This document shows, piece after piece, positions 17,291 through 26,293 of a stretch of DNA of 63,087 nt. The stretch's first letter is position 1. Each line of letters opens with the position of its first letter. Both the position numbers and the translations under genes were made by a program. The stretch comes from an uncultured Candidatus Pelagibacter sp. GTDB lineage: Bacteria > Pseudomonadota > Alphaproteobacteria > Pelagibacterales > Pelagibacteraceae. The notes beneath the pieces were generated by a model. That model saw only the letters and a list, made by a program, of their open reading frames with translations, was not told where the DNA came from and did not search any database. The stretch spans positions 1 to 63,087 of the forward strand of contig CAJQTO010000011.1 of the NCBI GenBank assembly GCA_905620465.1. Direction: 5' to 3'.

Positions 17291-17873
17291 ATTAATTTCA
17301 ATTTTTTTTATATTTATAGTTTTCGCTGGATGTGTAGGCACAGCATCAACAGGAATTTTTGGCACAGGTGTGAGTATAGCTCTGGATCCAAGATCTATTG
17401 GAACACAAATCGACGACTCAGTTATGCAAAAAAATTTAACAGCAAGAATATTATTAAGGAATAAAAGTTATTTATTAACTTTAAATACAAAAGTTTTAGA
17501 TGGTAGAATTTTTATAACTGGAAAAGTTCCTAATCCAGAGGAGAAACTTCAAATAACAAAATTGGCATGGGAAACTAAAGGAGCAAGATCAGTTAAAAAT
17601 GATACTAAAATCAAAGAAGAGTTTAATTTTAAACAATCTGCAAAAGATTTATTAATTACCTCCCAATTACGTACTGCCACAATATTTAACAAAAAAATTA
17701 AAGCAACAAACTATCAAATAGACACATATAAGAAAAAAATCTTTATCTATGGTATTGCTCATACGGCTGAAGAGAGAATAGAAGTGATTAATGAAGCGAA
17801 AGAAATACTTGATGTTGAAGATGTAATAGCAAGTATTTTTTTAGTGAAAGATTTAAGAATTCAAAAAAATTAA
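17280..17873 (+). CDS. BON-domain lipoprotein (DolP/OsmY-like)
   Basis: Predicted envelope lipoprotein with two BON domains, folds thought to bind phospholipid and stabilise membranes. The N-terminus has a hydrophobic segment and lipobox VFAGC with lipidated Cys18. BON-like segments lie at about 45-110 (LNTKVLDGRIFITGKVPNPEEKL, then ARSVKNDTKI) and 118-190 (YKKKIFIYGIAHTAEERI, then VEDVIASIFLV). The rsmI-BON lipoprotein pair parallels the E. coli rsmI (yraL) to dolP (yraP) neighbourhood, supporting the DolP comparison. Its stop shares TTAA with the convergent maeB. Confidence 0.85.
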   Translation: MKNRLISIFFIFIVFAGCVGTASTGIFGTGVSIALDPRSIGTQIDDSVMQKNLTARILLRNKSYLLTLNTKVLDGRIFITGKVPNPEEKLQITKLAWETKGARSVKNDTKIKEEFNFKQSAKDLLITSQLRTATIFNKKIKATNYQIDTYKKKIFIYGIAHTAEERIEVINEAKEILDVEDVIASIFLVKDLRIQKN

Positions 17874-20158
17874 TTTTTCTCATTATAGTTAATTACTCCA
17901 GCAGAATAAGCTGCAATAGAGGCTAGATTTAAAATGTCAGAAGTAGATGACCTTAAGGGTGCAATTTCTATCGGTTGTCCCAAACCTATTAAAAGAGGTC
18001 CAATAACTTTAGCACCTCCTAACTCTCTCATCATTTTGTATGATATTGCTGCACTATGTTGACCAGGCATTATTAATATATTGGCATTACCAACTATCTC
18101 TGAAAATGGATATAATTCTTTATATTGGTCATTTAAGGCGACATCAGGCTGCATGTCACCATCAAATTTAAAATCTACATTTTTTTCTTTTAATATGTTT
18201 ACCGCATTTTTTATATGTTTAGTTCTACTAGTTAGAGGTTGACCAAATGTTGAGTGAGAAACAAAAGCAACTTTAGGATCAAAACCAAATAATCTTACAA
18301 CTCTTGCAGACGAAATAGCTATATCAGCCAATTGTTCTGAACTAGGATATTCATGCACACTTGTATCGCCTACAAAAACTGTTTTACCTTTATTAACAAT
18401 CATATTAAGACCAAACATAATTTCTCCAGGCCTTGGATCTACTACTTTGGTTATTTTTTCTAAAGAAGCTCCATATCTTCGTGTGTTTCCCGTTACAACT
18501 CCATCAGCATCTCCACAAGAAACCATACAAGAAGCCCAGATTACTCTGTCATTTCTTACTAATCGATCACAGTCTCGCTCAAGTAAACCCTGTTCTCTTT
18601 GCATTTTTTTAAATAAAAAATCTACGTACTTCTCTCTCTTTTTTTTGTCTGTTGAATTACTAATTTCAATGTCAAAATTTTCATTATAACCAATTTCTTT
18701 TAATCTTTGTTGGATACGTTCTTTTTTTGCAACTAGTATTGGAATTCCTAGACCACTATTTTTAAAAGCAATTGCTGCTTTTAAAGTATTTGCATCTTCT
18801 CCATCTGCGAAAACAATTTTCTTCTTTGTTTTTTTAATTTGAGAATTAATTCCTTGCATAATAGTAACAGAAGGGTCAAGTCTCTGGTTAAGCTGTTCTT
18901 TATAAATTTCAAAATTTTTTATCTCTTTTCTTGCAACACCACTTTCCATTGCTGCTTTTGCAACAGCCACAGGAATTATACTAATTAATCTAGGATCAAA
19001 AGTTGATGGTATAATATAATCTTTTCCATAATGGGGTCTATCACCGCCCATAGCGGCAACAACTTCATCGGGAACATCCTGTCTTGCTAGCTTGGCAATA
19101 GCGTGCGCTGCAGCAACCTTCATTTCTTCATTTATAGTTTTTGCCCTAACATCCAGGGCTCCTCTAAATATATATGGAAAACCAATCAAATTATTTACTT
19201 GGTTTGGATAATCAGACCTACCAGTCGCAATAATTGCATCACTTCTAACTTCTTGAATTTCCTCAGGGGTAATTTCAGGATCAGGATTTGCACAAGCAAA
19301 AATTATGGGGTTTTTTGCCATTTTTTTTACCATATTTTTTGATAGAGCTCCTTTCGCAGATAGTCCCAAAAAGACATCAGCATCCTTAATGACATCATCC
19401 AAAGTTCTAAGGTTAGTGTCAATCGCATGAGAAGATTTCCATTGATTTAAATTATCTCTTCCGTGGTAGATTACTCCTTTTCGATCTACCATAACTATAT
19501 TTTTTTGTGGCACGCCACTATTTTTAAATAAGTTGGTACAGGCCATTGCAGATGCTCCAGCTCCATTCACCACAATCTTAATTTCTTTTATTGATTTTTT
19601 ATTTATATCTAGTGCATTTATTAATGCGGCAGTTGTAATTATAGCTGTTCCATGTTGGTCATCATGAAATACTGGAATATCTAAAATTTCTTTTAATTTT
19701 TCTTCAATAATAAAACAATCTGGTGCTGCGATATCTTCTAAATTTATACCTCCAAAACTTGGTGCAAAATTTTTAATACTATTAATAATTTCATTTGCAT
19801 CAGCAGAATCAATCTCTAAATCAATCGCGTCTATATCCGCAAATCTTTTAAATAGAACAGCTTTTCCTTCCATCACCGGTTTGGAAGCTAAAGCACCTAG
19901 GTTACCCATACCAAGAATTGCCGATCCATTACTTATAACTGCAACCAAATTTCCTTTTGATGTATAGTCATACGCAGCATCAGCATTTTTAGCAATTGCG
20001 TTTACAGGAGCCGCCACTCCTGGAGAGTAGGCCAAAGCCAGATCTCTTTTTGTTAACATGGGCTTTGAGGAGTTAATCTCAATCTTGCCTGGTTTATTAC
20101 TATTATGAAACTCTAAAGCTTCTTTATCTGTGTAATGATCAACTTTTGTTTTTTTCAT
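17870..20158 (-). CDS. maeB: NADP-dependent malic enzyme with phosphotransacetylase-like domain
   Basis: Oxidative decarboxylation of malate to pyruvate, linking the TCA cycle to acetyl-CoA supply and NADPH. Residues about 1-430 form the malic enzyme part (LALAYSPGVAAPVNAIA, HDDQHGTAIITTAALINAL, NGAGASAMACTNLF, FACANPDPEI). Residues about 435-762 resemble phosphate acetyltransferase (IVFADGEDANTLKAA, PGQHSAAISYKMM, and GPLLIGLGQPIEIAPLR at the end). In the MaeB family this second domain is regulatory and binds acetyl-CoA. Length 762 is full. Its start is 50 bases from divergent murJ. Confidence 0.95.
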   Translation of the reverse strand: MKKTKVDHYTDKEALEFHNSNKPGKIEINSSKPMLTKRDLALAYSPGVAAPVNAIAKNADAAYDYTSKGNLVAVISNGSAILGMGNLGALASKPVMEGKAVLFKRFADIDAIDLEIDSADANEIINSIKNFAPSFGGINLEDIAAPDCFIIEEKLKEILDIPVFHDDQHGTAIITTAALINALDINKKSIKEIKIVVNGAGASAMACTNLFKNSGVPQKNIVMVDRKGVIYHGRDNLNQWKSSHAIDTNLRTLDDVIKDADVFLGLSAKGALSKNMVKKMAKNPIIFACANPDPEITPEEIQEVRSDAIIATGRSDYPNQVNNLIGFPYIFRGALDVRAKTINEEMKVAAAHAIAKLARQDVPDEVVAAMGGDRPHYGKDYIIPSTFDPRLISIIPVAVAKAAMESGVARKEIKNFEIYKEQLNQRLDPSVTIMQGINSQIKKTKKKIVFADGEDANTLKAAIAFKNSGLGIPILVAKKERIQQRLKEIGYNENFDIEISNSTDKKKREKYVDFLFKKMQREQGLLERDCDRLVRNDRVIWASCMVSCGDADGVVTGNTRRYGASLEKITKVVDPRPGEIMFGLNMIVNKGKTVFVGDTSVHEYPSSEQLADIAISSARVVRLFGFDPKVAFVSHSTFGQPLTSRTKHIKNAVNILKEKNVDFKFDGDMQPDVALNDQYKELYPFSEIVGNANILIMPGQHSAAISYKMMRELGGAKVIGPLLIGLGQPIEIAPLRSSTSDILNLASIAAYSAGVINYNEKN

Positions 20159-20208
20159 TTATGTTAATTAGATATACAAATGGAGCAATTTTAAGACTAA
20201 TATGATTT

Positions 20209-21738
20209 ATGAATCTTATTAAGTCAACAGGGACATTTAGCTTTTTTACTCTAATTAGTAGAATCCTTGGATATATAAGAGACATATTGATTGCAATATT
20301 TCTTGGTACGGGCCCTTTGGCAGATGCATTCTTTGTTGCATTCAGAATTCCTAACACGTTTAGAAGGCTTTTTTCAGAGGGAACATTTAATTCTGCATTT
20401 GTTCCAAGCTATGCATCTGAACTCTCGCAAGGAAAAGACCAATCTAATAAATTTGCAAACAGTGTATTTAATTTATTAATGTTAGGTTTATTTTTTATAG
20501 TGATAATTATTGAAATTTTTATGCCTATTTTTGTATTTTTGATAGCACCGGGGTTTGATGGTGATAATCAAAAAATGGAGTTAGCAATTAATCTAACCAG
20601 AATAACATTTCCTTTTCTGTTTTTTATAAGCATAGCATCATTTTTTTCAGCAATTTTAAATTCACATAATAGATTTGCCATTTCATCCGCAGCTCCAATA
20701 ATTTTGAATATTATGTTGATAGGAGTTTTGTTTTATGGAAAAATTTTAAATGATCAACTTGTTTATTATTTGTCATATGCAGTTACTTTATCTGGAATTG
20801 TTCAGTTAATGTTTTTGTATGTTTTTGTAAAAAAATTTTATTTACCAAAATTTACTCTTAAAATTATAATAGATGAAAAAGTAAAAAAATTCTTTAGGAA
20901 ATTATTACCAAGTATATTTGCTTCAGGCGTAACCCAGATTAATATTTTAGTTGGAACTATTATTGCATCATTTCAAACAGGTGCAGTTTCTTATCTTTAT
21001 TATGCAGATAGAATTTATCAAATAAATTTGGCTATTGCTGGCATAGCAATAGGTACAGTCATCTTACCAAAGCTTTCAAGTTATATTCAAAATGGAAATA
21101 AAGATGAAATAATGTTAATTCAAAACAAAGCATTGGAACTAAGCTTATTTCTAAGTATTCCTGCTGCTGTTGCCCTTCTAGTTTCATCTGAACAAATTAT
21201 ATCTGCGTTATTTGGGTATGGAACATTTGATGAAGAGGGAGTTAAAAATTCTGCAAAAGCTCTTTTTTATTTTAGTTTGGGTCTACCAGCATTTTCTTTA
21301 ATAAAAATTTTTTCAAGTTTTTTCTTTGCACGACACAATACCAAAATTCCATTTTATATATCTGTAATTTCAGTCTTATTGAATATTGTTATAAGTGTTT
21401 TTTACTTTAATAGTTTTGGATTTATTATTATTCCTATCGCTACAAGTATTTCATCGTGGTTTAATTCAATTATGTTATTTGTTTTTTTAAAAAAAGATAA
21501 TTTATTTAATTTTAGCTTTTTATTTATAAGTAGATTTATAAGAATTATAATAGCCACAATTATAATGGGATTACTTTTTAATTATTTGATTAATTTTTTT
21601 GATACCAATATGAGCTATGAACAAAACTTTAAGGCCGTATACTTAATTGGAGTAGTATTATTGGGACTTATTTCTTATTTGTTAATTGCAGTTTTGATCA
21701 AAGCTTTTAAAATTAGCGATATTAAACTAAAGTACTAA
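20209..21738 (+). CDS. murJ: Lipid II flippase MurJ
   Basis: Integral membrane protein of the MOP superfamily that moves the murein precursor lipid II across the inner membrane. The 509 residues hold about 14 hydrophobic segments. The N-terminal family signature is clear: [18 protein letters not shown], then [20 protein letters not shown], then AFVPSY. The middle contains [14 protein letters not shown] and [14 protein letters not shown]. It begins a rightward series murJ-trpS-nfu-bax with gaps of 4, 51 and 2 bases. The murJ-trpS pairing also occurs in other alphaproteobacteria. Confidence 0.96.
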   Translation: MNLIKSTGTFSFFTLISRILGYIRDILIAIFLGTGPLADAFFVAFRIPNTFRRLFSEGTFNSAFVPSYASELSQGKDQSNKFANSVFNLLMLGLFFIVIIIEIFMPIFVFLIAPGFDGDNQKMELAINLTRITFPFLFFISIASFFSAILNSHNRFAISSAAPIILNIMLIGVLFYGKILNDQLVYYLSYAVTLSGIVQLMFLYVFVKKFYLPKFTLKIIIDEKVKKFFRKLLPSIFASGVTQINILVGTIIASFQTGAVSYLYYADRIYQINLAIAGIAIGTVILPKLSSYIQNGNKDEIMLIQNKALELSLFLSIPAAVALLVSSEQIISALFGYGTFDEEGVKNSAKALFYFSLGLPAFSLIKIFSSFFFARHNTKIPFYISVISVLLNIVISVFYFNSFGFIIIPIATSISSWFNSIMLFVFLKKDNLFNFSFLFISRFIRIIIATIIMGLLFNYLINFFDTNMSYEQNFKAVYLIGVVLLGLISYLLIAVLIKAFKISDIKLKY

Positions 21739-21742
21739 ATTA

Positions 21743-22744
21743 ATGAGTAAAAAAATTTTTTCAGGAGTTCAGCCAACAGGAAATCTCCACCTAGGAAACT
21801 ATTTAGGGGCAATTAAAAATTTTGTAGAATTAAATAATGAAAAAGATAATGAGTGTTTTTTTTGTGTAGTTGATCTTCATGCAATCACCACTAAGCAAGA
21901 ACCTAAAGAATTAAAAAAAAATATAAGAGAAACGGCCGCTACATTTATCGCAAGCGGAATAGATCCAAAAAAAAGTATTATTTTTAATCAATCGATGGTT
22001 TCAGCTCATTCTGAAGCAGCCTGGATTTTAAGTTGTGTATCAAAAATTGGTTGGTTAAACAGAATGACACAATTTAAAGAAAAAGCTGGAAAAGATAAAG
22101 AAAAAGCTAGCATTGGACTTTATTCTTATCCAGTGCTGATGGCAGCAGACATATTGCTTTATGATACAACACATGTTCCAGTAGGAGATGATCAAAAACA
22201 GCATTTAGAATTGTGTAGAGATATTGCTCAAAAATTTAATAATGATTTTAATGCACCGGAATTTTTAAGGCTTCCAGAACCTTTAATTCAAAAAGAATTT
22301 TCCAGAATCATGAGTTTAAAAGATGGATTAAAAAAAATGAGTAAATCAGACCCATCTGATTTAAGTAGAGTAAATCTTACAGATGATAAGGATCAAATAT
22401 CAAATAAAATTAAAAAAGCAAAAACAGATCCTCTGCCAATACCTTCAGAATTAAATGATTTATCACAAAGACCAGAAACGGCAAATCTACTAGGCATTTA
22501 CTCTAGCCTAAAAAATCAAAATTTAGAAAAATCTATAAATGAATTTAATGGAAAGAACTTTTCTGAGTTTAAAAAAAAACTTTCTGAAATATTAATTGAA
22601 AAGATTGAGCCAATTTCAAAAGAGATAAAAAAATTACTAAAAGATGAAAAATATTTAGATACTATTTTATTAGAAGGATCTCAAAAAGCAGATGAAATTG
22701 CTTCAAAAAAAATCAAAGAAATTAAAAAACTAGTAGGTTTTTAA
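21743..22744 (+). CDS. trpS: Tryptophanyl-tRNA synthetase
   Basis: Class I synthetase that charges tRNA-Trp. The ATP signature [16 protein letters not shown] (HIGH equivalent HLGN) is at the N-terminus, [16 protein letters not shown] follows, and the second signature reads [11 protein letters not shown]. Length 333 is normal for the compact bacterial form. It starts 4 bases behind murJ. Confidence 0.98.
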   Translation: MSKKIFSGVQPTGNLHLGNYLGAIKNFVELNNEKDNECFFCVVDLHAITTKQEPKELKKNIRETAATFIASGIDPKKSIIFNQSMVSAHSEAAWILSCVSKIGWLNRMTQFKEKAGKDKEKASIGLYSYPVLMAADILLYDTTHVPVGDDQKQHLELCRDIAQKFNNDFNAPEFLRLPEPLIQKEFSRIMSLKDGLKKMSKSDPSDLSRVNLTDDKDQISNKIKKAKTDPLPIPSELNDLSQRPETANLLGIYSSLKNQNLEKSINEFNGKNFSEFKKKLSEILIEKIEPISKEIKKLLKDEKYLDTILLEGSQKADEIASKKIKEIKKLVGF

Positions 22745-22795
22745 TAAAATTTATTAATTAGTTTAAATGTTGTAATTAATCACTATATATAAGAT

Positions 22796-23338
22796 ATGTT
22801 CGTTCAAACAGAGATAACACCCAATCCTAATTCACTTAAGTTTATTCCAGGAAAATCCGTATCTAATAATGGATCTTTTGAAATTACAAAAAAGGAAGAA
22901 GCCGATAATGAATTAGTTAGAAATCTTTTATCCATTAATGGAGTAACAGGAATTTTTTTAGGTGCAGATTTTTTATCTATAAATAAGGCAGAAAATATAG
23001 ATTGGGAAGATATAAAACATATAGTTATATCTTTAATCAATGATTTTTATTCAAGTGGAAAAGAATTTGTAATTGATAAGAGCTTAAATGAAGAAAATAA
23101 ATCTGAATTTGATGAAATAGAAAAAAAAATAATAAAAATTTTAGATACAAAGATAAGACCCGCTGTTGCAAGAGATGGTGGTGATATTAAATTTAAAGAG
23201 TTTAAAGATGGCGTAGTAAAAGTAGAGTTGCAAGGTAGTTGTTCGGGCTGCCCCAGTTCAACCTTGACTCTTAAACAAGGTGTGCAAAATCTTTTGTGTC
23301 ACTACATACCCGAAGTTAAAGAAGTAGTTGCGATATAG
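22796..23338 (+). CDS. NfuA-type iron-sulfur cluster carrier
   Basis: Iron-sulfur delivery protein. Residues 1-85 are an Nfu N-terminal domain (EITPNPNSLKFIPG, then VTGIFLGADFLSI). Residues about 105-180 are a NifU C-terminal domain with the cluster-binding CSGCPSS (Cys149 and Cys152). The two domains together are typical of alphaproteobacterial and mitochondrial NFU1. It follows trpS after 51 bases and precedes the glucosaminidase gene by 2. It may serve the several Fe-S proteins in this window, such as MiaB, Nth and the GlpC-like protein, but that link is inference. Confidence 0.93.
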   Translation: MFVQTEITPNPNSLKFIPGKSVSNNGSFEITKKEEADNELVRNLLSINGVTGIFLGADFLSINKAENIDWEDIKHIVISLINDFYSSGKEFVIDKSLNEENKSEFDEIEKKIIKILDTKIRPAVARDGGDIKFKEFKDGVVKVELQGSCSGCPSSTLTLKQGVQNLLCHYIPEVKEVVAI

Positions 23339-23340
23339 AT

Positions 23341-24477
23341 ATGAAAAAAAATTATATAACATTTACTGAAATAAAAAAATATTTAAAAGTTAAAGGTTTT
23401 ACTTTAACCATAAAAAAAAAAAATGACTATTTTAAAAATGATAATTTAAATGTTTTGTTACGAACATTTGTAAGTAGCATAATAATAATTTTTACTTTTT
23501 ATGTGTTGCCAGTCTTTGTTGATTTTAAAGATAAAAGAATGTCAAGTTTTAAAGAGTTTAAAAATAATTCTAAGAATATTCTCAAAAACACACTAGAAAA
23601 TAAGAATCTTGGTAAACTATCTAAAGTAGATGATGATTTATTAGAAAAATATATATTTGAAGATGTGCTTGAAATTAATGATTTACCGACTGATTATGTT
23701 AGATTGAGTGCATCAACTATTGAGCAATTATTTAAAGATACTAATTATAATTTAGAAGATGTTAGACAAACAAAATTGGTTAAACCAATTTCGTTATCAT
23801 TACTACCTCAAGAAATCAAAAAAATAGAAAATACAAAAGAGAGAAAAAAATTATTTATTCAAATTATTTTACCATTGGTGATTAAAGAAAATAATAATAT
23901 TAAACTAGATAGAAAAAAGCTTTTTAGCATTATTAATAAAAACAATAACACGATATCTGAAAAGAAATGGTTAAAACAAAAATTTAAACAATACGGCGTC
24001 CGAAAAAATGATTTATTAACATTAAAAATTAGAATGGATGAAATTCCAGTATCATTAGCAATTGCGCAAGCAGCAAAAGAAACGGGCTGGGGGACATCAA
24101 GATTTGCTCAAGAAGGTAATGCACTATTTGGCCAATGGACTTGGTCTGGAGAAGGAATAAAGCCCGCAGGAGCAGAAAATAATACAACCCATAAGGTGAT
24201 GAAATTTAAAGTCTTACAGGCCTCTGTAAAAGCCTATCACAGAAATCTCAATACGCATTCTTCGTATAAAGAATTTAGAAGAGCAAGAGCTGAATCAAGA
24301 GATGAGGGTAAAATATTATTGGATAGTATAGTTCTTTCCGAACACCTAGATAAATATGCAGAGACTGGTAAGGAATATGTTAAAATTTTACAACAAATTA
24401 TAAAACAAAATCAACTAACAGACTTTGATGATGCTAAATTACTTCCAGCAAGTATTGCATTAGAGAGCTTAATTTAA
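23341..24477 (+). CDS. Bax-like glucosaminidase-domain protein
   Basis: Predicted membrane-anchored murein hydrolase. A basic N-terminus is followed by one membrane segment (about 42-60, VSSIIIIFTFYVLPVFV). The C-terminal domain (about 215-360) is a glucosaminidase of the Bax type: VSLAIAQAAKETGWGTSRFAQ carries the probable catalytic Glu, then NALFGQWTW, then FKVLQASVKAYHRNLNTH, ending YVKILQQIIKQNQL. The cytoplasm-to-periplasm linker is Lys-rich. It shares its TTAA stop with the convergent polysaccharide deacetylase gene. Substrate specificity is not known. Confidence 0.85.
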   Translation: MKKNYITFTEIKKYLKVKGFTLTIKKKNDYFKNDNLNVLLRTFVSSIIIIFTFYVLPVFVDFKDKRMSSFKEFKNNSKNILKNTLENKNLGKLSKVDDDLLEKYIFEDVLEINDLPTDYVRLSASTIEQLFKDTNYNLEDVRQTKLVKPISLSLLPQEIKKIENTKERKKLFIQIILPLVIKENNNIKLDRKKLFSIINKNNNTISEKKWLKQKFKQYGVRKNDLLTLKIRMDEIPVSLAIAQAAKETGWGTSRFAQEGNALFGQWTWSGEGIKPAGAENNTTHKVMKFKVLQASVKAYHRNLNTHSSYKEFRRARAESRDEGKILLDSIVLSEHLDKYAETGKEYVKILQQIIKQNQLTDFDDAKLLPASIALESLI

Positions 24478-25535
24478 TTTTGTTGAATAGAAAACTGGAC
24501 ACCAAACCATCTCCAAACACCCTCGTCATTTAACGAGCAATTAATTCTTCCTCTGCGAAAAATAAATTTTTCTTTAAATTTTATATTTAATTTATTTTTA
24601 TTAATATAAGTTTTAGATTTTGCCCATTTATTACCTTCATTTGAAAAGCAATTAATATTATTTATATTATTTTGGTTTTTAAAAAACTCTACTGAAAACA
24701 TAGGAGGGTTATTTTTAATTGTTATGTATTTATCAATAGGAAGAAGATTTTTATATTGCAAAGGCTCAAGATTAATTAAAAATGTGAATCTTTTTAAATC
24801 ACCATATTTTTCATTGATTGGAAATCGAGGTAATTCGAATCTATTTTTATTTATATCAATTACGCCAGAGTGCTGTCCAAAAGAAAATTTAAAATTTTTA
24901 GAAATATATTCCTTTATATCCTCGCTATATTCTCCAAAAGGATATGAAAAAAATATGGGATTATATCCGAGTTTATTAGTAAAAACTTTACTAGCTTTAT
25001 TTATATCACTTATAAAATCCTTTTTTTTTAAGTTAACTAAATAATCATGTGAATGAGAATGGTTGCCTATATATACAGTATGTTCTTTCTCTATTTCATT
25101 TATTTGATCCCAATTCATATATCCTTTTTTCCCTATAGCCTCAGTCGAGACAAACAAAATAAAAGGAATTTGATTCTTTTTTAAGTATGGCCATGCAACC
25201 TCATAAAATGAAGAGAAGGCGTCATCTATAGTTATAAGAATTTTTTTTTCATTTTTTGGAACAGTAAAATTTTTTTCTAGATCTCCAGGATCATAAAAAT
25301 TATAATTTAAGTTCTTAATTATTTTGATTTGATCTAAAAAAATATCCATTTGAATATTCGTTGATGGGTACTTTTCTTCGTTAAATCTATGATACATCAA
25401 CGAAAGTATACCTTTATCGTTCGAATAATATTTGATATTATTTTCATCTGCTCTAGAATTAGAAATAAATATTATTATTATAATGAGCAGCTTAATTGTA
25501 GATGCAGCAAAAGATAAAATTTTTTTAACACACAT
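24474..25535 (-). CDS. Exported polysaccharide deacetylase (NodB-like)
   Basis: Predicted periplasmic carbohydrate esterase family 4 protein. The signal peptide MCVKKILSFAAS...FISNSRA is followed by LMYHRF, then the NodB motif ITIDDAFSSFYEVAWPYL, then YIGNHSHSHDYLVNL with the metal-binding HxxxH-type pair, then FFSYPFGEYSED. About 110 C-terminal residues form an extra segment with no family I recognise. The first 53 bases overlap the start of divergent tsaB; no later ATG, GTG or TTG would keep a signal peptide, so I retain the ORF start. Substrate unknown: murein or a surface glycan. Confidence 0.83.
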   Translation of the reverse strand: MCVKKILSFAASTIKLLIIIIIFISNSRADENNIKYYSNDKGILSLMYHRFNEEKYPSTNIQMDIFLDQIKIIKNLNYNFYDPGDLEKNFTVPKNEKKILITIDDAFSSFYEVAWPYLKKNQIPFILFVSTEAIGKKGYMNWDQINEIEKEHTVYIGNHSHSHDYLVNLKKKDFISDINKASKVFTNKLGYNPIFFSYPFGEYSEDIKEYISKNFKFSFGQHSGVIDINKNRFELPRFPINEKYGDLKRFTFLINLEPLQYKNLLPIDKYITIKNNPPMFSVEFFKNQNNINNINCFSNEGNKWAKSKTYINKNKLNIKFKEKFIFRRGRINCSLNDEGVWRWFGVQFSIQQN

Positions 25536-25869
25536 AGTAGATAAAAATATTTATACTTGTGGTTACGAAAATAGCAAAATTAATTTTGAAAAATTAATTA
25601 TACTAATTAATGAGTTTTTAGAAAATAATAAGAGCTCACTTAATGAAATAAAGGTTATTTATGTTAATAGAGGGCCAGGTAGTTTTGCGGGTATAAGAAA
25701 TTCACTTGCAACCATTAAAGCTTTATTTTTAACCAAAAAAATAGACTATTATTGTTTTAGTTTTCTAGATTTTGAGAAATCGAATAAAGCTAAATATGAA
25801 AATGTCCCGCATTTATGTGATAAATTTAAAATTAAAAAGAATTTGATTAATCCTATTTACTTAAGTTAA
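25483..25869 (+). CDS. tsaB: TsaB, short form (t6A tRNA modification)
   Basis: Partner of TsaD in making N6-threonylcarbamoyladenosine at position 37 of ANN-decoding tRNAs. The first ATG of the track would sit deep in the deacetylase gene; I use the ATG giving MSSLIVDAAKDKIFL, which matches the family's first beta strand. The signature VNRGPGSFAGIRNSLATIKAL identifies it. At 128 residues it is much shorter than the usual 200-230 and lacks most of the C-terminal half, though the N-terminal domain that forms the TsaB-TsaD interface is kept. The rimI gene that often follows is absent; fur follows 8 bases later. Confidence 0.85.
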   Translation: MSSLIVDAAKDKIFLTHIVDKNIYTCGYENSKINFEKLIILINEFLENNKSSLNEIKVIYVNRGPGSFAGIRNSLATIKALFLTKKIDYYCFSFLDFEKSNKAKYENVPHLCDKFKIKKNLINPIYLS

Positions 25870-25877
25870 AATTGAAT

Positions 25878-26288
25878 ATGTCAGAAAATATAGAACAAAA
25901 ATGTTTATCAAAAGGTGTAAAGCTCACTGAGCAAAGAAAAATTATAGCTAAAATTATGTCAGGATCTAGTGATCACCCTGATGTAGATGAACTTTATAAT
26001 AGAGTATCAAAAATTGATTCAAAAATTAGTATTGCAACCGTCTATAGAACAGTAAAGCTGTTTGAGGAGTCTGGAATTTTAGCAAAACATGAATTTAAAG
26101 GGAGCAAGGCTAGATATGAAGAACTTAATGAAGGACATCACGACCATTTAATAGATGTTAAATCTGGAAAAATAATAGAATTTGTAGACGAAGAAATTGA
26201 AAAGTTACAAAAAAAAGTTGCTGAAAAGTATGGTTATAATTTAGTAGATCATAAATTAGAACTGTATGGGGTTAAAAAAAAAACCTAA
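25878..26288 (+). CDS. fur: Fur-family metal-responsive repressor
   Basis: Winged-helix repressor sensing Fe or Mn. I start at the ATG giving MSENIEQKCLSKG instead of the TTG two codons earlier. The DNA-binding half (about 10-85) has GVKLTEQRKIIAKIM and ISIATVYRTVKLFEESGIL; the metal and dimer half starts at GHHDHLIDVKSGKIIEF. The CxxC structural zinc pairs of E. coli Fur are absent, as in alphaproteobacterial Fur/Mur proteins, many of which sense manganese. The cell therefore has at least two Fur-family proteins, this one and Irr. Gene order tsaB-fur-miaB is a conserved alphaproteobacterial arrangement. Confidence 0.92.
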   Translation: MSENIEQKCLSKGVKLTEQRKIIAKIMSGSSDHPDVDELYNRVSKIDSKISIATVYRTVKLFEESGILAKHEFKGSKARYEELNEGHHDHLIDVKSGKIIEFVDEEIEKLQKKVAEKYGYNLVDHKLELYGVKKKT

Positions 26289-26293
26289 AGTAA

